From Eudorina sp. 2006-703-Eu-15 (taxonomy: Eukaryota > Chlorophyta > Chlorophyceae > Chlamydomonadales > Volvocaceae), in NCBI GenBank assembly GCA_003117195.1, contig BDSI01000143.1, positions 166,422 through 230,421 of the forward strand: 64,000 nucleotides of DNA, read 5' to 3'. Made by a program: the position numbers and the translations under genes. Positions 34,801 through 45,244 of the stretch are shown here, in pieces (position 1 is the stretch's first letter; each line of letters starts with the position of its first letter). Below the pieces are notes generated by a model. It did not search any database. It saw only the letters and a list, made by a program, of their open reading frames with translations, and had not been told where the DNA came from.

Positions 34801-37800
34801 CGGCAACCCCCCATCCTCGCCGGGGTCTTCGCCGCCGTCAGAATGCCTACCGGGTGTTGGCGCCGCTGCTGTCGCTGCCCAGCCCCGCGCATCTGGGTCG
34901 ACTGGTGTGTCGGGAACCGTACCTCCTGCTGGAGAGCACCGTCAAGCTGACCGCCAAGGTGAGGACGGACTTGGGGACGAACACGGGGACGTGCACAGGG
35001 GCACGGACTCGGGGATGGTCAAGGGGTTAGGCACCGGGGAACGGACATGAGGACGGCCCATCGGGAGGCGATCGGGCCGGCGGAGCGCGAGGTCGGGCTA
35101 GGGAGGTCTGAGAGGAGCCGTGGCGCCGCTACAGGAGAGGTGGCGGTGGCGGGGAATCGGGGACGTTCAGGATGATTCCAGGACCATGTCATGTGTAGGA
35201 GAGGCAGCGCGCGTGCTGCCTACCTGCTGGATGAAACGCCAAGGGGGAGGGGGACGTGGGGGCAGGCACTGCGCAGGCGCGCGGTGAGGTGCCTCAACAG
35301 CCTCCGGACCATCTCGCTCCGCTCCGCTCGCGTTCCTACCGCGCCGTGGACGTCTTGCATGTGGCCACGGCCATGAGGCATGAATGGATACGGCATTTCA
35401 CTCGGACATGCACCCGGCGGCTGCCGGGGTGATTGGTGTTGTTGCGCAGGTGAGCTTGGCGGCCTCCCTCTTGGGCATCTCCGAGGACATGGTGGGCGGC
35501 ATGTTGGCGCGCTCGCCGCACTTCATCACCAAGGAGCTCAGGTTGGTGGACATGATTGCCGGCAGGACATGACACCCGGAGGATCGCAGGCGCGGGTGTG
35601 AGGCGGGGAGACTGGCTGTGCTGTGGGACTGGGGGTAACGGGCCCAGACACACGCAGACCGGCGACAAATACTTGCGCAACGGGGTGCATGGCCGGGCGC
35701 TGCCTTCGGCTGCGAAGGGCTGGGGCCCCATGGCGCCGCACGGCTGTGCACAACCTTCTGAATCCGCCACGCGTGGTCCCGCTGAGTGGGATCGGACGTG
35801 CACCCGATGACTGGCACGACGGGTCGGTTAGTCCCCACCCGACATCCAGTATCCAGCACGCTTTGCACGTTGAGCACTGGTTTGTCATGGCAGCGGCGGC
35901 CGGAGCGACGCAGGAGCTTCTACTTCGGCCGAACATGTGCCCTGCCAAACTCCGCGTGGGCGGGACGCGGCCCCAAGCCCCGGATGGCCCCGACCACGGG
36001 TTCACGGCCTGTGCGCTGTCCTTTCGCAACGGAGGTCACAGTTCAGGTGGAATCTCAGGACCTGAACTCCCCACCGCGCGCACCCCCTCGGCCGCGGCAG
36101 TCGGCGCTGTTTGAATATGTGTGTCAATGTCCTGTACCCCCTCGGCCCCCGCAGCTACTGGCAAACCAATCTGGACACGGTTACGGGTGGCCTGGGGGTC
36201 AGTCTTGAGCGGGCCCGGGAGGTGGCCGTGCGGTTTCCGTACCTGCTGACAGCGGAGCCGTCGTACTTGCTGAGGTGGGTTGAGGCCGCGTTGTGCCCAA
36301 CCATCAGGGTGGCGGCGTGTGCCTGCCCCCCCCCCCCGAGTGCGTTCTCGGAACGTCCCGAGGGCAGCGTGCGGGCAAATGTTGGTACACACACAACAAG
36401 GGACCTAGTGCGGCCCGCTGACACCGCCGGGTGCCCCAGATGCCCCATTGACCGAACCTGCCCATGTTAGAAAATGCTCTGTGCGTGTATGAGGGTTGAC
36501 CCTTGACCGAATCTGTCCATAATAGTAAATGATCTATGAGCGCCTCAAAGACAGCCAAGTTGGTGAGGCTTTGGGCTTTGGCTGACCGTTTGAGCCGCAC
36601 TTTCGCTACTGAGGTATTCTCTTTCCTAGGGTTTGGCCTTTGCACGCCTTATCCTTCTCTTGCGGGGCAATCTTACGTCGTCCGCGGCCCGTTGGCCGTC
36701 CTCCGCGCATCCTTCCGTCATTCTTACAATCGTTCGCGCGGCGACGAGCCGGTGGAAGCTCTGCGCGGTGAGGGCCGGCGCCAACCAACCGCCTTACTGC
36801 CTGCCTGCCCGCCTGCCTGCCTGCCTGCCTGGTCCCGCAGCGTTGCGTCCGCGAACATGTCGCTGGTCCGCAGCTCCCCCGCCTGGGTGGAGCAGCTGGA
36901 GAGGGCGGACACGGAGCGCCTGTTCAAGTGCCTGGCGGGTTTCAACGACCGGAACAGGGAGCACCTGCAGTACCTGGTGGTAGGTCGGCGGAGGGGGGGA
37001 TGGGGCCGGAGGGCGGGAAACTGGGAGGAGCGGCCAGCCTGGGGGGGTGGGGGTGTATGGACTTTGGGCGGAGCCTGGAGTTGGGGTTAGTGATGCCATT
37101 GGTGAGGAGGTGAGCGCTCGGGGGGAGGCAAGGATCGGGGAGAAGCTGGGAGGGCGGGAGGCGGGCGGGGCTGGGGCATCTCTGCGGGCGCGATGTGTTG
37201 CGGTGTGTGGGCTCGTTACAGCGGCTGCGGACAAGGGCACGGTATCGACAAGGAGAAAGAACCTCGGCGTAGAGGGACGTAGTCGGCATACAATAAGCGT
37301 TACGACATGGCACAGCCGACGACACAAACCAGACCGGTGGGAAGGAAGGGCCGTGCGGGTCAATGCCGCCGTAGGAGTGTCTCATGGCGGTTTAGCATCT
37401 CCTGCCCCACTCCTGTCGTGCAGGACGCGGGGCTGCAGCGGGAGGTGTCCTTCCTGCACCCCGTCATATGGAACCGGGCGGCTTTCGCCAGGCGCTTCCC
37501 GCGCTTCGCGGACTGGCAGGCGGCGCGCCGCACCGCCGGGACCGCCCGCAACGGCCTGCCGCTGCCGCGGACCCCACCCGTTTGGCCGCCCGTCCCCTTC
37601 CACGTTTGGGGCACCTCGCTCGCCGGCGGCGGACACCTAGGTGATGCGGAGGCGCAGCACGAGGATGCGTCCGGCGTCGGCGCGGCCACGTCTCCGGGCG
37701 GAGGTGGAGCCGTCGGTGAGACGGCGTCAGCGGCAGCAGCGCAAGCGGGTCCGCAGGGTGGAGGAGGCCAGGAGTCACCAATTCAGGACCGGGAGGTTGC

Positions 37801-38095
37801 AGTGATGAGGAATGAGGCGGGGGGTTCGACGGACGCGGATGACGCGCGCGGGACAGGGGCGCCGGGCTCGGCGGGTGCGATCTCAGGCCTGTCAGGCGGG
37901 CCGACGGCGCGCGGCTCCGGAGCGGCGGGGGGGTCAGCGGCGCGGGCTGCGGTGCGCAGGCCGGTGTCCCGGAGGCGGCAAGTCAAACGGATGCCGTCGC
38001 TCAGCAGCACGGACGACGAGCCGCCACAGCGGGCACCGCCGCAGCTTCAGGTCCTCAGCAGCGGTGAGGTCGCGACCGCGGCTAGGACGCTTTGA
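31895..38095 (+). CDS. mTERF-family organelle nucleic-acid-binding protein
   Basis: Mitochondrial transcription termination factor (mTERF) family proteins are helical-repeat proteins that bind organelle DNA or RNA and control transcription, splicing or translation. Seven exons join in phase: 31895-33249, 33845-33992, 34842-34958, 35450-35541, 36155-36274, 36841-36979 and 37424-38095 (880 residues). The N-terminal 70 residues are Ala/Thr/Arg-rich with few acids, consistent with a transit peptide. From about residue 108 there are many mTERF repeats of roughly 30-35 residues with the Pro-X-X-Leu-type signature (ERQPALQ, ARQPAFLRL, SQPAFLEV, ARCPTLLTL, LACPQILTL, LLQPRLLLT, VRQPQLLLY, HPNLLCL, CREPYLLLE, ARSPHFITK, VRFPYLLTA). 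An Ala/Gly insert interrupts them near residues 310-335. The last exon, from about residue 720, is a Gly/Ala/Ser-rich tail with a basic patch and is not conserved in the family. Introns of 440 to 850 bp hold nothing else recognised. An upstream 5' exon cannot be excluded. Confidence 0.88.
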
Positions 38096-38364
38096 TCTCA
38101 AGGGAGTTAAAACGTAGGAGCGCCATATGGCCATAGCAAGGACATGAGGGGCAGCGGTGTGGGGAATGCTAGCTGCTGGGGCATGTCAACAAATTTGTTT
38201 CCGCTGGCCTGGCTGTGGCGACATGCTGCTCACAGACGCTACGCATTTCTGGGTAGGAAGACATCGAGTGAATTTTGGTCTAGTTAACATGCTTGCCTCA
38301 GACACAAGCTGCACGATACCGGTACGGTGGTGCATACAGAGCACTAACGAGCATGAATACTTTT
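38096..38364. other. Short gap between mTERF stop codon and LINE copy 2
   Basis: This should contain the mTERF 3' untranslated region. No TGTAA is present before the inserted retroelement, whose own TGTAA (39095-39099) lies in the same orientation about 1 kb downstream of the mTERF stop. Confidence 0.4.
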
Positions 38365-39002
38365 GGGCGGGGAAGGTACTTCGGATTTTCGAAACCCTGG
38401 GGTTCGATTATAAGGCGCATGTGGAGGAGGCGCTCGGTGCGGAGGCCAAGGCAAAGGCCATTGTTGCGCTAGATATCCCTTTTGGAGATTTGCTCTTAGG
38501 ATTTCGGCGCAGACTGCTCAGCGATTGGTCTGCTGATTGCCTGGATCAGGATCCCAGGGGCTTCCCTGAGTCCACTGATAGGGCCGGAGTGCAGGGGCCG
38601 GGCGTGACAGCATGTCGGTACCTGAACTGGATGGGCCTTGCGTACACACCGATCGATCACAAGCGAAAGCTGGACCATATGACGTCTGGTATGCCGAGGA
38701 AGCACCACACGGCGCTAATGCGATTTCGGCTTGGCCGTTGGGATCTGGAGGTATCGCGGTTAGCACGGGGGCCCGGGCGCACGCCGCGCAGTACACGGAC
38801 GTGCCGGGTTTGCAATAGTGGAGCGGTAGAGGACGAGCTACACGTGCTAATTGAATGTCCGGTTTACGAACCGCTACGTCGAGCGGTGGATCTCCCTGAT
38901 GACTCGGATATGTTCGGAATCATGCTTTTGTTTGACCAGTGCAAGCTTGGTCACTTCTTATATCAGGTGCAGAAGTTGCGGAAGGAAAAGCTGCAGAGAT
39001 GA
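38365..39002 (+). pseudogene. C-terminal end of LINE ORF2 (copy 2), truncated
   Basis: Open for about 211 residues within the element, to TGA at 39000-39002. The Cys-X2-Cys-X8-His-X4-Cys motif (CRVCNSGA...HVLIECPVY) is kept. It differs from copy 1 at roughly six residues, so the two copies are young or share a recent source. The upstream extension of the frame, from 38157, is flanking DNA. Confidence 0.8.
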
Positions 39003-39116
39003 GAGATTCTGCTACCTTTGGTCTTTTTGTGCGCCCTTTGACGGATGACCGTTGTGGGGGAACACATGTTTATAGCCGTAAGGCCTGTACAACATGTAAC
39101 AACCAACCAACCAACC
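38365..39116 (+). mobile_element. LINE-derived retroelement, short copy 2
   Basis: A copy of the element at 6634-7391 in the same orientation, starting at the same internal base (GGGCGGGGAAGG) and ending in the same TGTAA (39095-39099) plus CAAC/ACCA tail. The flanks show an imperfect duplication: GAGCA...AAT...TTGGG just before the start (about 38350-38367) and a shorter version directly after the tail (39118-39131), differing by small indels. It lies about 270 bp downstream of the mTERF stop codon and 112 bp before the Mutator-like element. Confidence 0.85.
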
Positions 39117-39228
39117 AGAGCACAATTTGGGTGATTGGGTCGGCAGGTGCATTATGTCTTTGCAAGAGAGGTGTTTGTAAATAACCAGGTGCTATGCAGT
39201 TACTTCGCACGGGCACGCCCGCGCGGAC

Positions 39229-39460
39229 ACCCGGCCAATATGAGACGCCGCCCTGGAGCGGTGAAACATGCTTCGTTGCCAGTGCGGTTCACGCAACGGC
39301 AACGTGTCTACGTGTTGTAGTTTTGATAGCACTGTTCGTTGCAATAAAGAGGCAGGGAGAAACTTGACATCTCCAAACTCGCGTTTGTCATGCAAGACCG
39401 GTTCACATAAGCTCCTTGCCAGGCAGCGTCCGTTGCATTTCCGCTTATAGCTATACGTTT
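39229..39460 (+). repeat. Left terminal inverted repeat of Mutator-like element
   Basis: About 232 bp starting ACCCGGCCAATATGAGACGC. It matches the complement of 44470-44701 at well over 90 percent by eye, with scattered substitutions, and ends inward at CTTATAGCTATACGTT. Confidence 0.93.
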
Positions 39461-40085
39461 CTTGACGGCTTGTAAAGAAGCGATATCCATTGCGACCAGA
39501 AATGATACCTCACACCTCTCAACTTCGACGTATCCCCAGCAGCAGTCTTGTAATCCACCAAGAACCACACCGCCCTTATGTTTTCTGTGCTGAATAGCTA
39601 GTATGGCGAGGAGACATTCAAAAGCACATCAGGACGTGGGCTGAAATATGCCCAGGGCACATCGGTCTGGTCAAGGGCAACAGCGGGGTCCGTCACACAT
39701 CAAGCCTTGTGACGATCGGGTAATGCGACATTACGGCGAAGAGTTTGATGGCGCAGCGACTGTTTACGACTGATGACGAGGTCGCGAGGTCACGCGTACG
39801 ACATCCGACGAGGAACACTAGCAAGGGCCTTCGCCACATGTCCGCGCCCTCCAGCCTTTCCGGCATTTCCCATCCCGTCCCTATCTGCTCGTCGCTTCGC
39901 CGTCCGTCCTGTGACCCCTCGCCATCCGCTCCGCCTTTCATTCGTCGTCTTCTGTGTCCGCGCCAACATTCCGCAACGGTTAGTCCCCGGGCCTGACACA
40001 CAACCCATCATGCACAGTTCAGCCCAGCACGGCACGGCCGACGGCCCCGATACACACGAGAGCGCATAGCGTCCCCATCCTCCCT

Positions 40086-40700
40086 CTACAGCACACCACC
40101 ACTGGCATCGGAGTCGTCTCCCGCTCGCGCTTGCAACTGTCGCTGCAGCTTGTCCACTGCCGTCTGCTTCTTCTTCAGGTAGACCTCCGCGCCCTTCAAC
40201 TCCTCCTTCGCGGCTGCAGCGGCCGCGACGGCAGGGACGTGCGCGCCATGCTTGTCGGTGGCCGCCTTCTTTGCGTCATCGAGCTCCTCCGTTGCCTGCT
40301 GCAGCTGGAACCGCAGATCCGTCTTCTCTTGGCCCGAACGACGGCGCTTGAGTCCCGCCTCGCCTGACACGCCATAGGCGCCAGACCCCTGCCTCGACAC
40401 CCTGCCCCCACCCCCCACGCCAGAGCCCTGTCGGGACGCCTGGGCACTGCCACTCTGCCACAAACCCGGACCAGTATCACTCGCCCCACTCCCCGATCGC
40501 GACACCCCGTTCCCGCCCCTCACGCCAGAGCCGGTTCCCCCAACACGGGTGGCGGCGTTGTTCTTGTTGGACGCCCAGCTTAGGACGCCTTCCGCCTCCA
40601 GCCGCTGTGGGTTGCCCAGGGGCAGCTGATCGCAGTGGTACCGCAGCACCTCCCGCAAGCCACGCGCCATATCGGTCCCCGTCACGTGGCCGCTGCAGTC
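40086..40700 (-). CDS. Element-borne coiled-coil protein, last exon
   Basis: The last exon of a minus-strand gene inside the Mutator-like element. A CAG acceptor precedes 40700 and the frame is open for 204 codons to a stop at 40086-40088. The start exon was not found. The first part, with CSGHVTGTDMARGLREVLRY, looks folded. The middle is a Gly/Ser-rich region with repeated SRQGSGA/GVSRSGSGA-like units. The last 75 or so residues form a charged coiled coil (LRFQLQQATEELDDAKKAA, then KLQRQLQARAG). It could be a second transposon protein, an alternative 3' exon of the transposase, or a captured host exon. Confidence 0.5.
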   Translation of the reverse strand, partial: DCSGHVTGTDMARGLREVLRYHCDQLPLGNPQRLEAEGVLSWASNKNNAATRVGGTGSGVRGGNGVSRSGSGASDTGPGLWQSGSAQASRQGSGVGGGGRVSRQGSGAYGVSGEAGLKRRRSGQEKTDLRFQLQQATEELDDAKKAATDKHGAHVPAVAAAAAAKEELKGAEVYLKKKQTAVDKLQRQLQARAGDDSDASGGVL

Positions 40701-41206
40701 CTGCGATTGGGGAAAGGTTACAGGCGGGTGGAGGTAGAGGTTATAACTGCTGCATGCACTTGCACGCTGTTACACCAATTGGGAGATACGATGCAGCGCG
40801 TCTTATACCCCTGGTGGCGTTGACGGACGAGTCGGTGGACACATGGGCGGCGTTCGCGTCTGGCTGGCTACCGAGCCGTGTCCAGCCTGGCCTGGCGCCT
40901 GTGCGTTGAATGGCTTTTTAAACAATGGCGTGTGTCCGAAGGTGACACTAGGGGATGTGTGGCTTGACGCAACTGGTGGAGCAGAATGTGCAAGGGGTAG
41001 GAGGAATGGAAGTGTCATTGTTGCACGGACGAACCGAGGTTGAGTATGTCTGATGCCTTTGACGTGTCCGTAGCAGACAAATGCCGGCGAGGCATGCACT
41101 GTGCGAGTTGGAACGTGTCTGATGCCTGTGACGTGTCCGTATCAGACAACTGTGTAGAGCAATTGGCGATTACAATCTCCTGCCGGTCCCATATCCGTAT
41201 TCATAT

Positions 41207-41403
41207 CCGCACAAGCTGTCTCATGTCGAACACCGTACAGCCCCTGCTCGCCCTACACAGCCGCACAAGCTATCTCATGTCGAACACCTTACAGCCCCTG
41301 CTCGCCCTACACAGCCGCACAAGCTATCTCATGTCGAACACCGTACAGCCCCTGCTCGCCCTACACAGCCGCACAAGCTGTCTCGTGTCGTATACCGTAC
41401 AAC
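41207..41403. repeat. 54-bp minisatellite inside the Mutator-like element
   Basis: Units start at 41207, 41261 and 41315, with a partial, more diverged unit from 41369. Each begins CCGCACAAGCT and ends CGCCCTACACAG. It lies just beyond the 3' end of the transposase frame. Confidence 0.95.
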
Positions 41404-41448
41404 ACTATGTACTTGGCGTATGTACAATTCCGCGCACTCCACAAGGCG

Positions 41449-43759
41449 CTAGTCGGCGGAAACCTTCTTCCCCCTCCGCCGCCTGGTCTTGCCACCCAAT
41501 CCCTCTCTGGGTTTCGTGGGCCTCCCGGGCCCGCTCACCCGCAACAGCTTCGGACCGTCCCCGGCCATCCCCGCCCCCATTCCCGCCACCTCCGCGTGTC
41601 CCAACCCCTCCCGCGCCGCGTGGGCACCGCCAGCGACGCCGCCATCCACGGCGGCGCCCTCTTCATTTGGCGGCCCCGGTCCGTACTGATCCGCGAAGGC
41701 GCCACTACCAGCGCTGCCATCCGCCACGACTCCCACGGCTGCACGCTTTCGCTTGCGCCCGGGGAACAGCGGCCGGAGCTTGTTGTGCGAATCCTGCCGG
41801 TTACCGCGCGCTGACGCTCCCGCCGAGCCTGGCACCAGACCGCCCGCTTCTTGCGGCGACCTTACACCGGCGTCGCCGCTGCCACGTGGCACGCCAGCCC
41901 CCGACGGCTTTGCACTCTGTGGCGTCAATGCACACGCGGCTGCTGCAGATGGTTCCGCCGCTGCCCCTGTCAACACGCCCAACTGAGACACCGCGTGCCG
42001 CAGCTGCTCCTCCGTCATGCCATCCACCATGCGGCCGAAGCGCTCTTTGACTTCTGTCGGGTGGATGGCAGCCTGCACCACCGCGCCACGCCCGTCGGCA
42101 GCCCGCGCCACATACTGAGGGGGCGCGGTGCTGCCCCACATCACCGGATGCTCGAACTCGGACGCCCGGCCCTCCAGCTCCTTCAGCCGTGACAGCGTTT
42201 GTTTGCCTACACGCTCTGCCAACTCCTCTGTGACCGGGTCCGGTGCCGGTGGCAGGGGCTTCGCAAGCGATTGCGCCAGGCGCTCCTGTCCGCTGCGGCT
42301 GGCTTGGGCGACAGCCGCCAGCGAGATGGCCTGCTGTAACGCCCCGTTCGCCCGCAGGTCTGGGGAGAGCGGCAGGGGTATTGTTGACACGACGCTGTGA
42401 GGGCACAGCCCGTGGCAGTGGAAGGCGCTGCAGGAGCAGTGGACCTCCGGGCCCAGCGTGACCACGGGCGCGTGTGGCAGCAAACGGCCCGGCTGACCAG
42501 GGGCCGGAGCCGGTCCCAACAGCGCGGCCATGTCCGGGTACTGATGGACCGGGTAGACATCACTGCCCGCCCCTCCACCCGGTGACTCCCGGCGCCGCAG
42601 CTTGTCGTGCGTCAACAGCACCTCCGCGCCGGCAGTCAGGAGGCGGAACGTCACCTGAACCCTTGCGACGGCTGCGGCAGCACCCCCGGCCGCGTCGTCA
42701 CGTCCACTGGCTTCGGCGGCCGAGACTGCACTGTACGTGGCCTCCGCAACGGCCTCCAGGTGCTTGCAGACACGCGCATACCTGGCCGAGGGACAGGAGC
42801 ACGTCGCATCGGCAAGGCACACGTGGTACTCCGTAGGTCGCTGTTGCTGCCGCTGCTGTTCCTCACGGGCGTCATCGGAGTCGTAGTCCTGGCTGCCACC
42901 CGCCACACCGCCATTGGAGCCGTTCTCAACACTGTCCATGCTCCGCACCAGCACCAGGCCCAGCGCGGGAACGCAGCACTGCATGGACTGCTGTGCGCTC
43001 TGCACCAGCGACGTCACCTTGTGCTGGTGGATCAAGACCCTGCGCGCCTGGTTGGACGTGCGCAGCTGGTGGCGTCGCAGCGACGCGTCGCGGATTTGCT
43101 GTGGCATCACCTGCAAAAGGAAAGGATACGCGACAGGGAAGGGTCGGGGTAAAGGGTATGGTGCCTTAGGCCTACTTTGGGCTTGGCACTGCACCGTTGA
43201 ACACAGAGAAGTAGCTAATAGGAAAAGTACCCCGTGCTGCTCTTACCTGGGTCACGACGACACGGACGAGCTCCGATAGTGACGACTTGGTGCGGTGGTT
43301 CAGGAAGCTGTGCTTGAGCGTTTGCCAGAAGCGCTCTAGGTGGTTGGTCGTGGTCATGTCCAGCTGTCGGCCGAAGGTCGCCCACCTGTGGATGGGAAAT
43401 AAGGAAGACGAGAGCTTATACTCTTGCTGTGCGGCCTTACACCACGGTGGACGGGTCCCCTGTCAACTCACGAAGCCACCCCGCACAGCCCATCTTAGCC
43501 GGTAACATACCTGTTCGCCTGACGCCCTCCCCAGTTCTGCTGGTAGTAGGCGACGAACCCCGGGACGGACTTGACGCACTCCAGGTCCAAAAAGTCCGCC
43601 TCGGCCCGGGCAAAGGCAGAGTACGTCCGCGCAAAGACCAACGGGCGCAGAGCGTCGAGCACTTCCGCGCGGGTTGCCTTGCTTATGGGAGCCGCCTTCA
43701 GGACCCTGTCCACCGCTTGACACGTGTGGAAGACGCAGAAGGCAAACTCCAGCCCCGTA
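41449..43759 (-). pseudogene. SWIM-domain transposase, C-terminal half (probably incomplete)
   Basis: Three minus-strand exons join in phase: 43759-43511, 43385-43247 and 43110-41449, ending in TAG. The first holds LEFAFCVFHTCQAVDRVLKA and a helical region; the second has TTTNHLERFWQTLKHSFL, the Asn/Glu segment typical of the end of Mutator-type DDE domains. The last exon has a SWIM finger CSCPSARYARVCKH, a second finger-like CSCSAFHCHGLCPH, then a long Gly/Ala-rich tail ending in a basic stretch (KTRRRRGKK). The N-terminal DNA-binding part and the first catalytic Asp residues were not found between 43760 and the right TIR, apart from one possible exon (44422-44187). The element may therefore be internally deleted, or I have missed exons. 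Host genes of the ZSWIM type are an alternative, but the TIRs argue for a transposon. Confidence 0.7.
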
Positions 43760-44186
43760 CTATGGTTTCTGGCGCTGCGCCTGCGCTCCTGCTCCGGTGG
43801 TACACTTGCTTGCCGACACGCAGTGCTGGGCTGTTAAATGTCGGTACCGGGAGAGGGCCAGCCGTTGCTGTTGCTGCTGGTGCTGCGCCTGTCCCACCAA
43901 GTGGCGACAGCGCTGCTCCGGCAGCGCTTCCGGCCTGGGCCCGTTGCGCGGCATGCAGAGAGCTGCCAGGTCCGGTACCTGACCTGGTGCCTTGTGGGCT
44001 GGGCCTTTCGGCGCAGCCTGTCCTCACCTACACGTAGCACAGGACACAGCCAAATTGGATTCGCTTCTGCCGAGCGTGACAAATCCTTCAGCCACCTGAC
44101 CCAGACGGTGCGCGAGCTGCGCGCTTGATGCGGTCTGTTGGGCGTATGGCACAATGCGCGGCGCACATCCTTCGCTGCTGGCTTAC

Positions 44187-44422
44187 CCGGTAGCGCTCTT
44201 GGTCAAAGCTCGCCCTAAGGCCCACTGTTCCAAGGTCCGAGATGCTGATGCAGTCCTCCTCGTCAGAGCTGCTGTCCTCGTTGTCTTCATTTACGGGGTC
44301 GGGCGCTGGTTGGCGTTGATTGCCCATATCAACACGAGGTTCGGTAACTAGGTGCGTGTCGTCGTGAAGAAAAGCTTCATGGTCGCAAGCGCACTGTTGT
44401 GCCCGGGACACTCGGATGTGGA
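44187..44422 (-). CDS. Possible upstream exon of the transposase gene
   Basis: An open minus-strand stretch between a TTTTTTCAG acceptor and a GTAAGC donor. It encodes CACDHEAFLHDDTHLVTE followed by an acidic Ser/Asp-rich part (EDNEDSSSDEEDC). Codon use and splice signals look real. It lies just inside the right TIR and in the right order to be an N-terminal exon of the transposase. The link to the exon at 43759 was not resolved in phase. Confidence 0.4.
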
Positions 44423-44469
44423 CTGAAAAAAGTTACCGTTGATTGCCTTAGGAAAGCGTTTGGGTCTAG

Positions 44470-44701
44470 GAACGTATAGCTATAAGCGGATATGCAACGG
44501 ACGCTGCCTGGCAAGGAGCTTATGTGAACCGGTCTTGCATGACAAACGCGAGTTTGGAGATGTCAAGTTTATCCCTGCATCTTTATTGCAACGAACAGTG
44601 CTATCAAACCTATAACATGTAGACACGTTGCCGTTGCGTGAACCGCACTGGCAACGAAGCATGTTTCACCGCTCCAGGGCGGCGTCTCATATTGGCCGGG
44701 T
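44470..44701 (-). repeat. Right terminal inverted repeat of Mutator-like element
   Basis: The complement reads ACCCGGCCAATATGAGACGC from 44701 inward and matches 39229-39460. Small differences include several substitutions near the middle. Confidence 0.93.
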
Positions 44702-44710
44702 GTCGCGGAC

Positions 44711-45244
44711 GGTATGCTTTCGCATTTATTCCGGAACTGTGCATGGTTGGCAACTTCAAACGTCCAAGCGGCGTCACGGGTCGCACGTCTTGTCTCTCGT
44801 GCCTGTGGTCCTGCCACCAAGAAATTCACAGAGAATGGATGTTGCCATACGTTCGGTGATGTCCCATACAGTTCTGCTCCACAAAAGCAGGCGGCACATT
44901 GAGTCCATTGTACTTTGTGCAGCAGTGGAGCTTTGAAAAAGAAGGTTGGCGATACGGGCGGTTGGTCGTTATATGTAGTACACGACGCTTCCTTTTTAAA
45001 CCTGACGCAGAATCACTCTGTGCCCTTTACGACAGACCTCGACAGTGCGCACAACTGACCTTCACAAATGACAACTTACTGACATTGTCCTTGACGTGGG
45101 GCTTGATTAAAATCAACCTGAAATCAACATTCTCACCTCGAATTAAATCATATTAGCAATTGCGGCAGCTGACGAAACTGCAAGCGTCAAAGGGATTGGC
45201 TGGATTTTCGCTTCCAGGAACTTTTCGCGCCTTCCGGCGGGACC
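44711..45244. other. Intergenic/promoter DNA before the MATH gene
   Basis: Unique AT-richer sequence between the transposon's right end and the ATG at 45245. No coding exon is recognised. It presumably holds the promoter and 5' leader of the MATH-domain gene. Confidence 0.4.

Larger units (their letters stand above)
39229..44701 (-). mobile_element. Mutator-like (MULE-type) DNA transposon with long TIRs
   Basis: A 5.5-kb element delimited by inverted repeats of about 232 bp. Just outside, CGCGGAC occurs in direct orientation on both sides (39222-39228 and 44704-44710), part of a 9-bp near-duplication with 7 of 9 bases equal, as expected for a Mutator-type insertion. Inside, on the minus strand, are transposase-like exons with SWIM zinc fingers and a second open exon. 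Both minus-strand segments read away from the right TIR. Long TIRs, a 9-bp target duplication and a SWIM-containing transposase together point to the MULE superfamily. KDZ/Zisupton-type elements, which make an 8-bp duplication, are the main alternative. Confidence 0.8.

Noticed and set aside
39268..39450. Small Cys-containing frame, also found inverted at 44480-44662
   Set aside because: It is only the terminal inverted repeat of the transposon read through. Both copies are explained by the TIRs.
41215..41400. CRISPR-like regular repeats
   Set aside because: Tandem 54-bp units with no spacers, in a eukaryotic transposon; this is a minisatellite.
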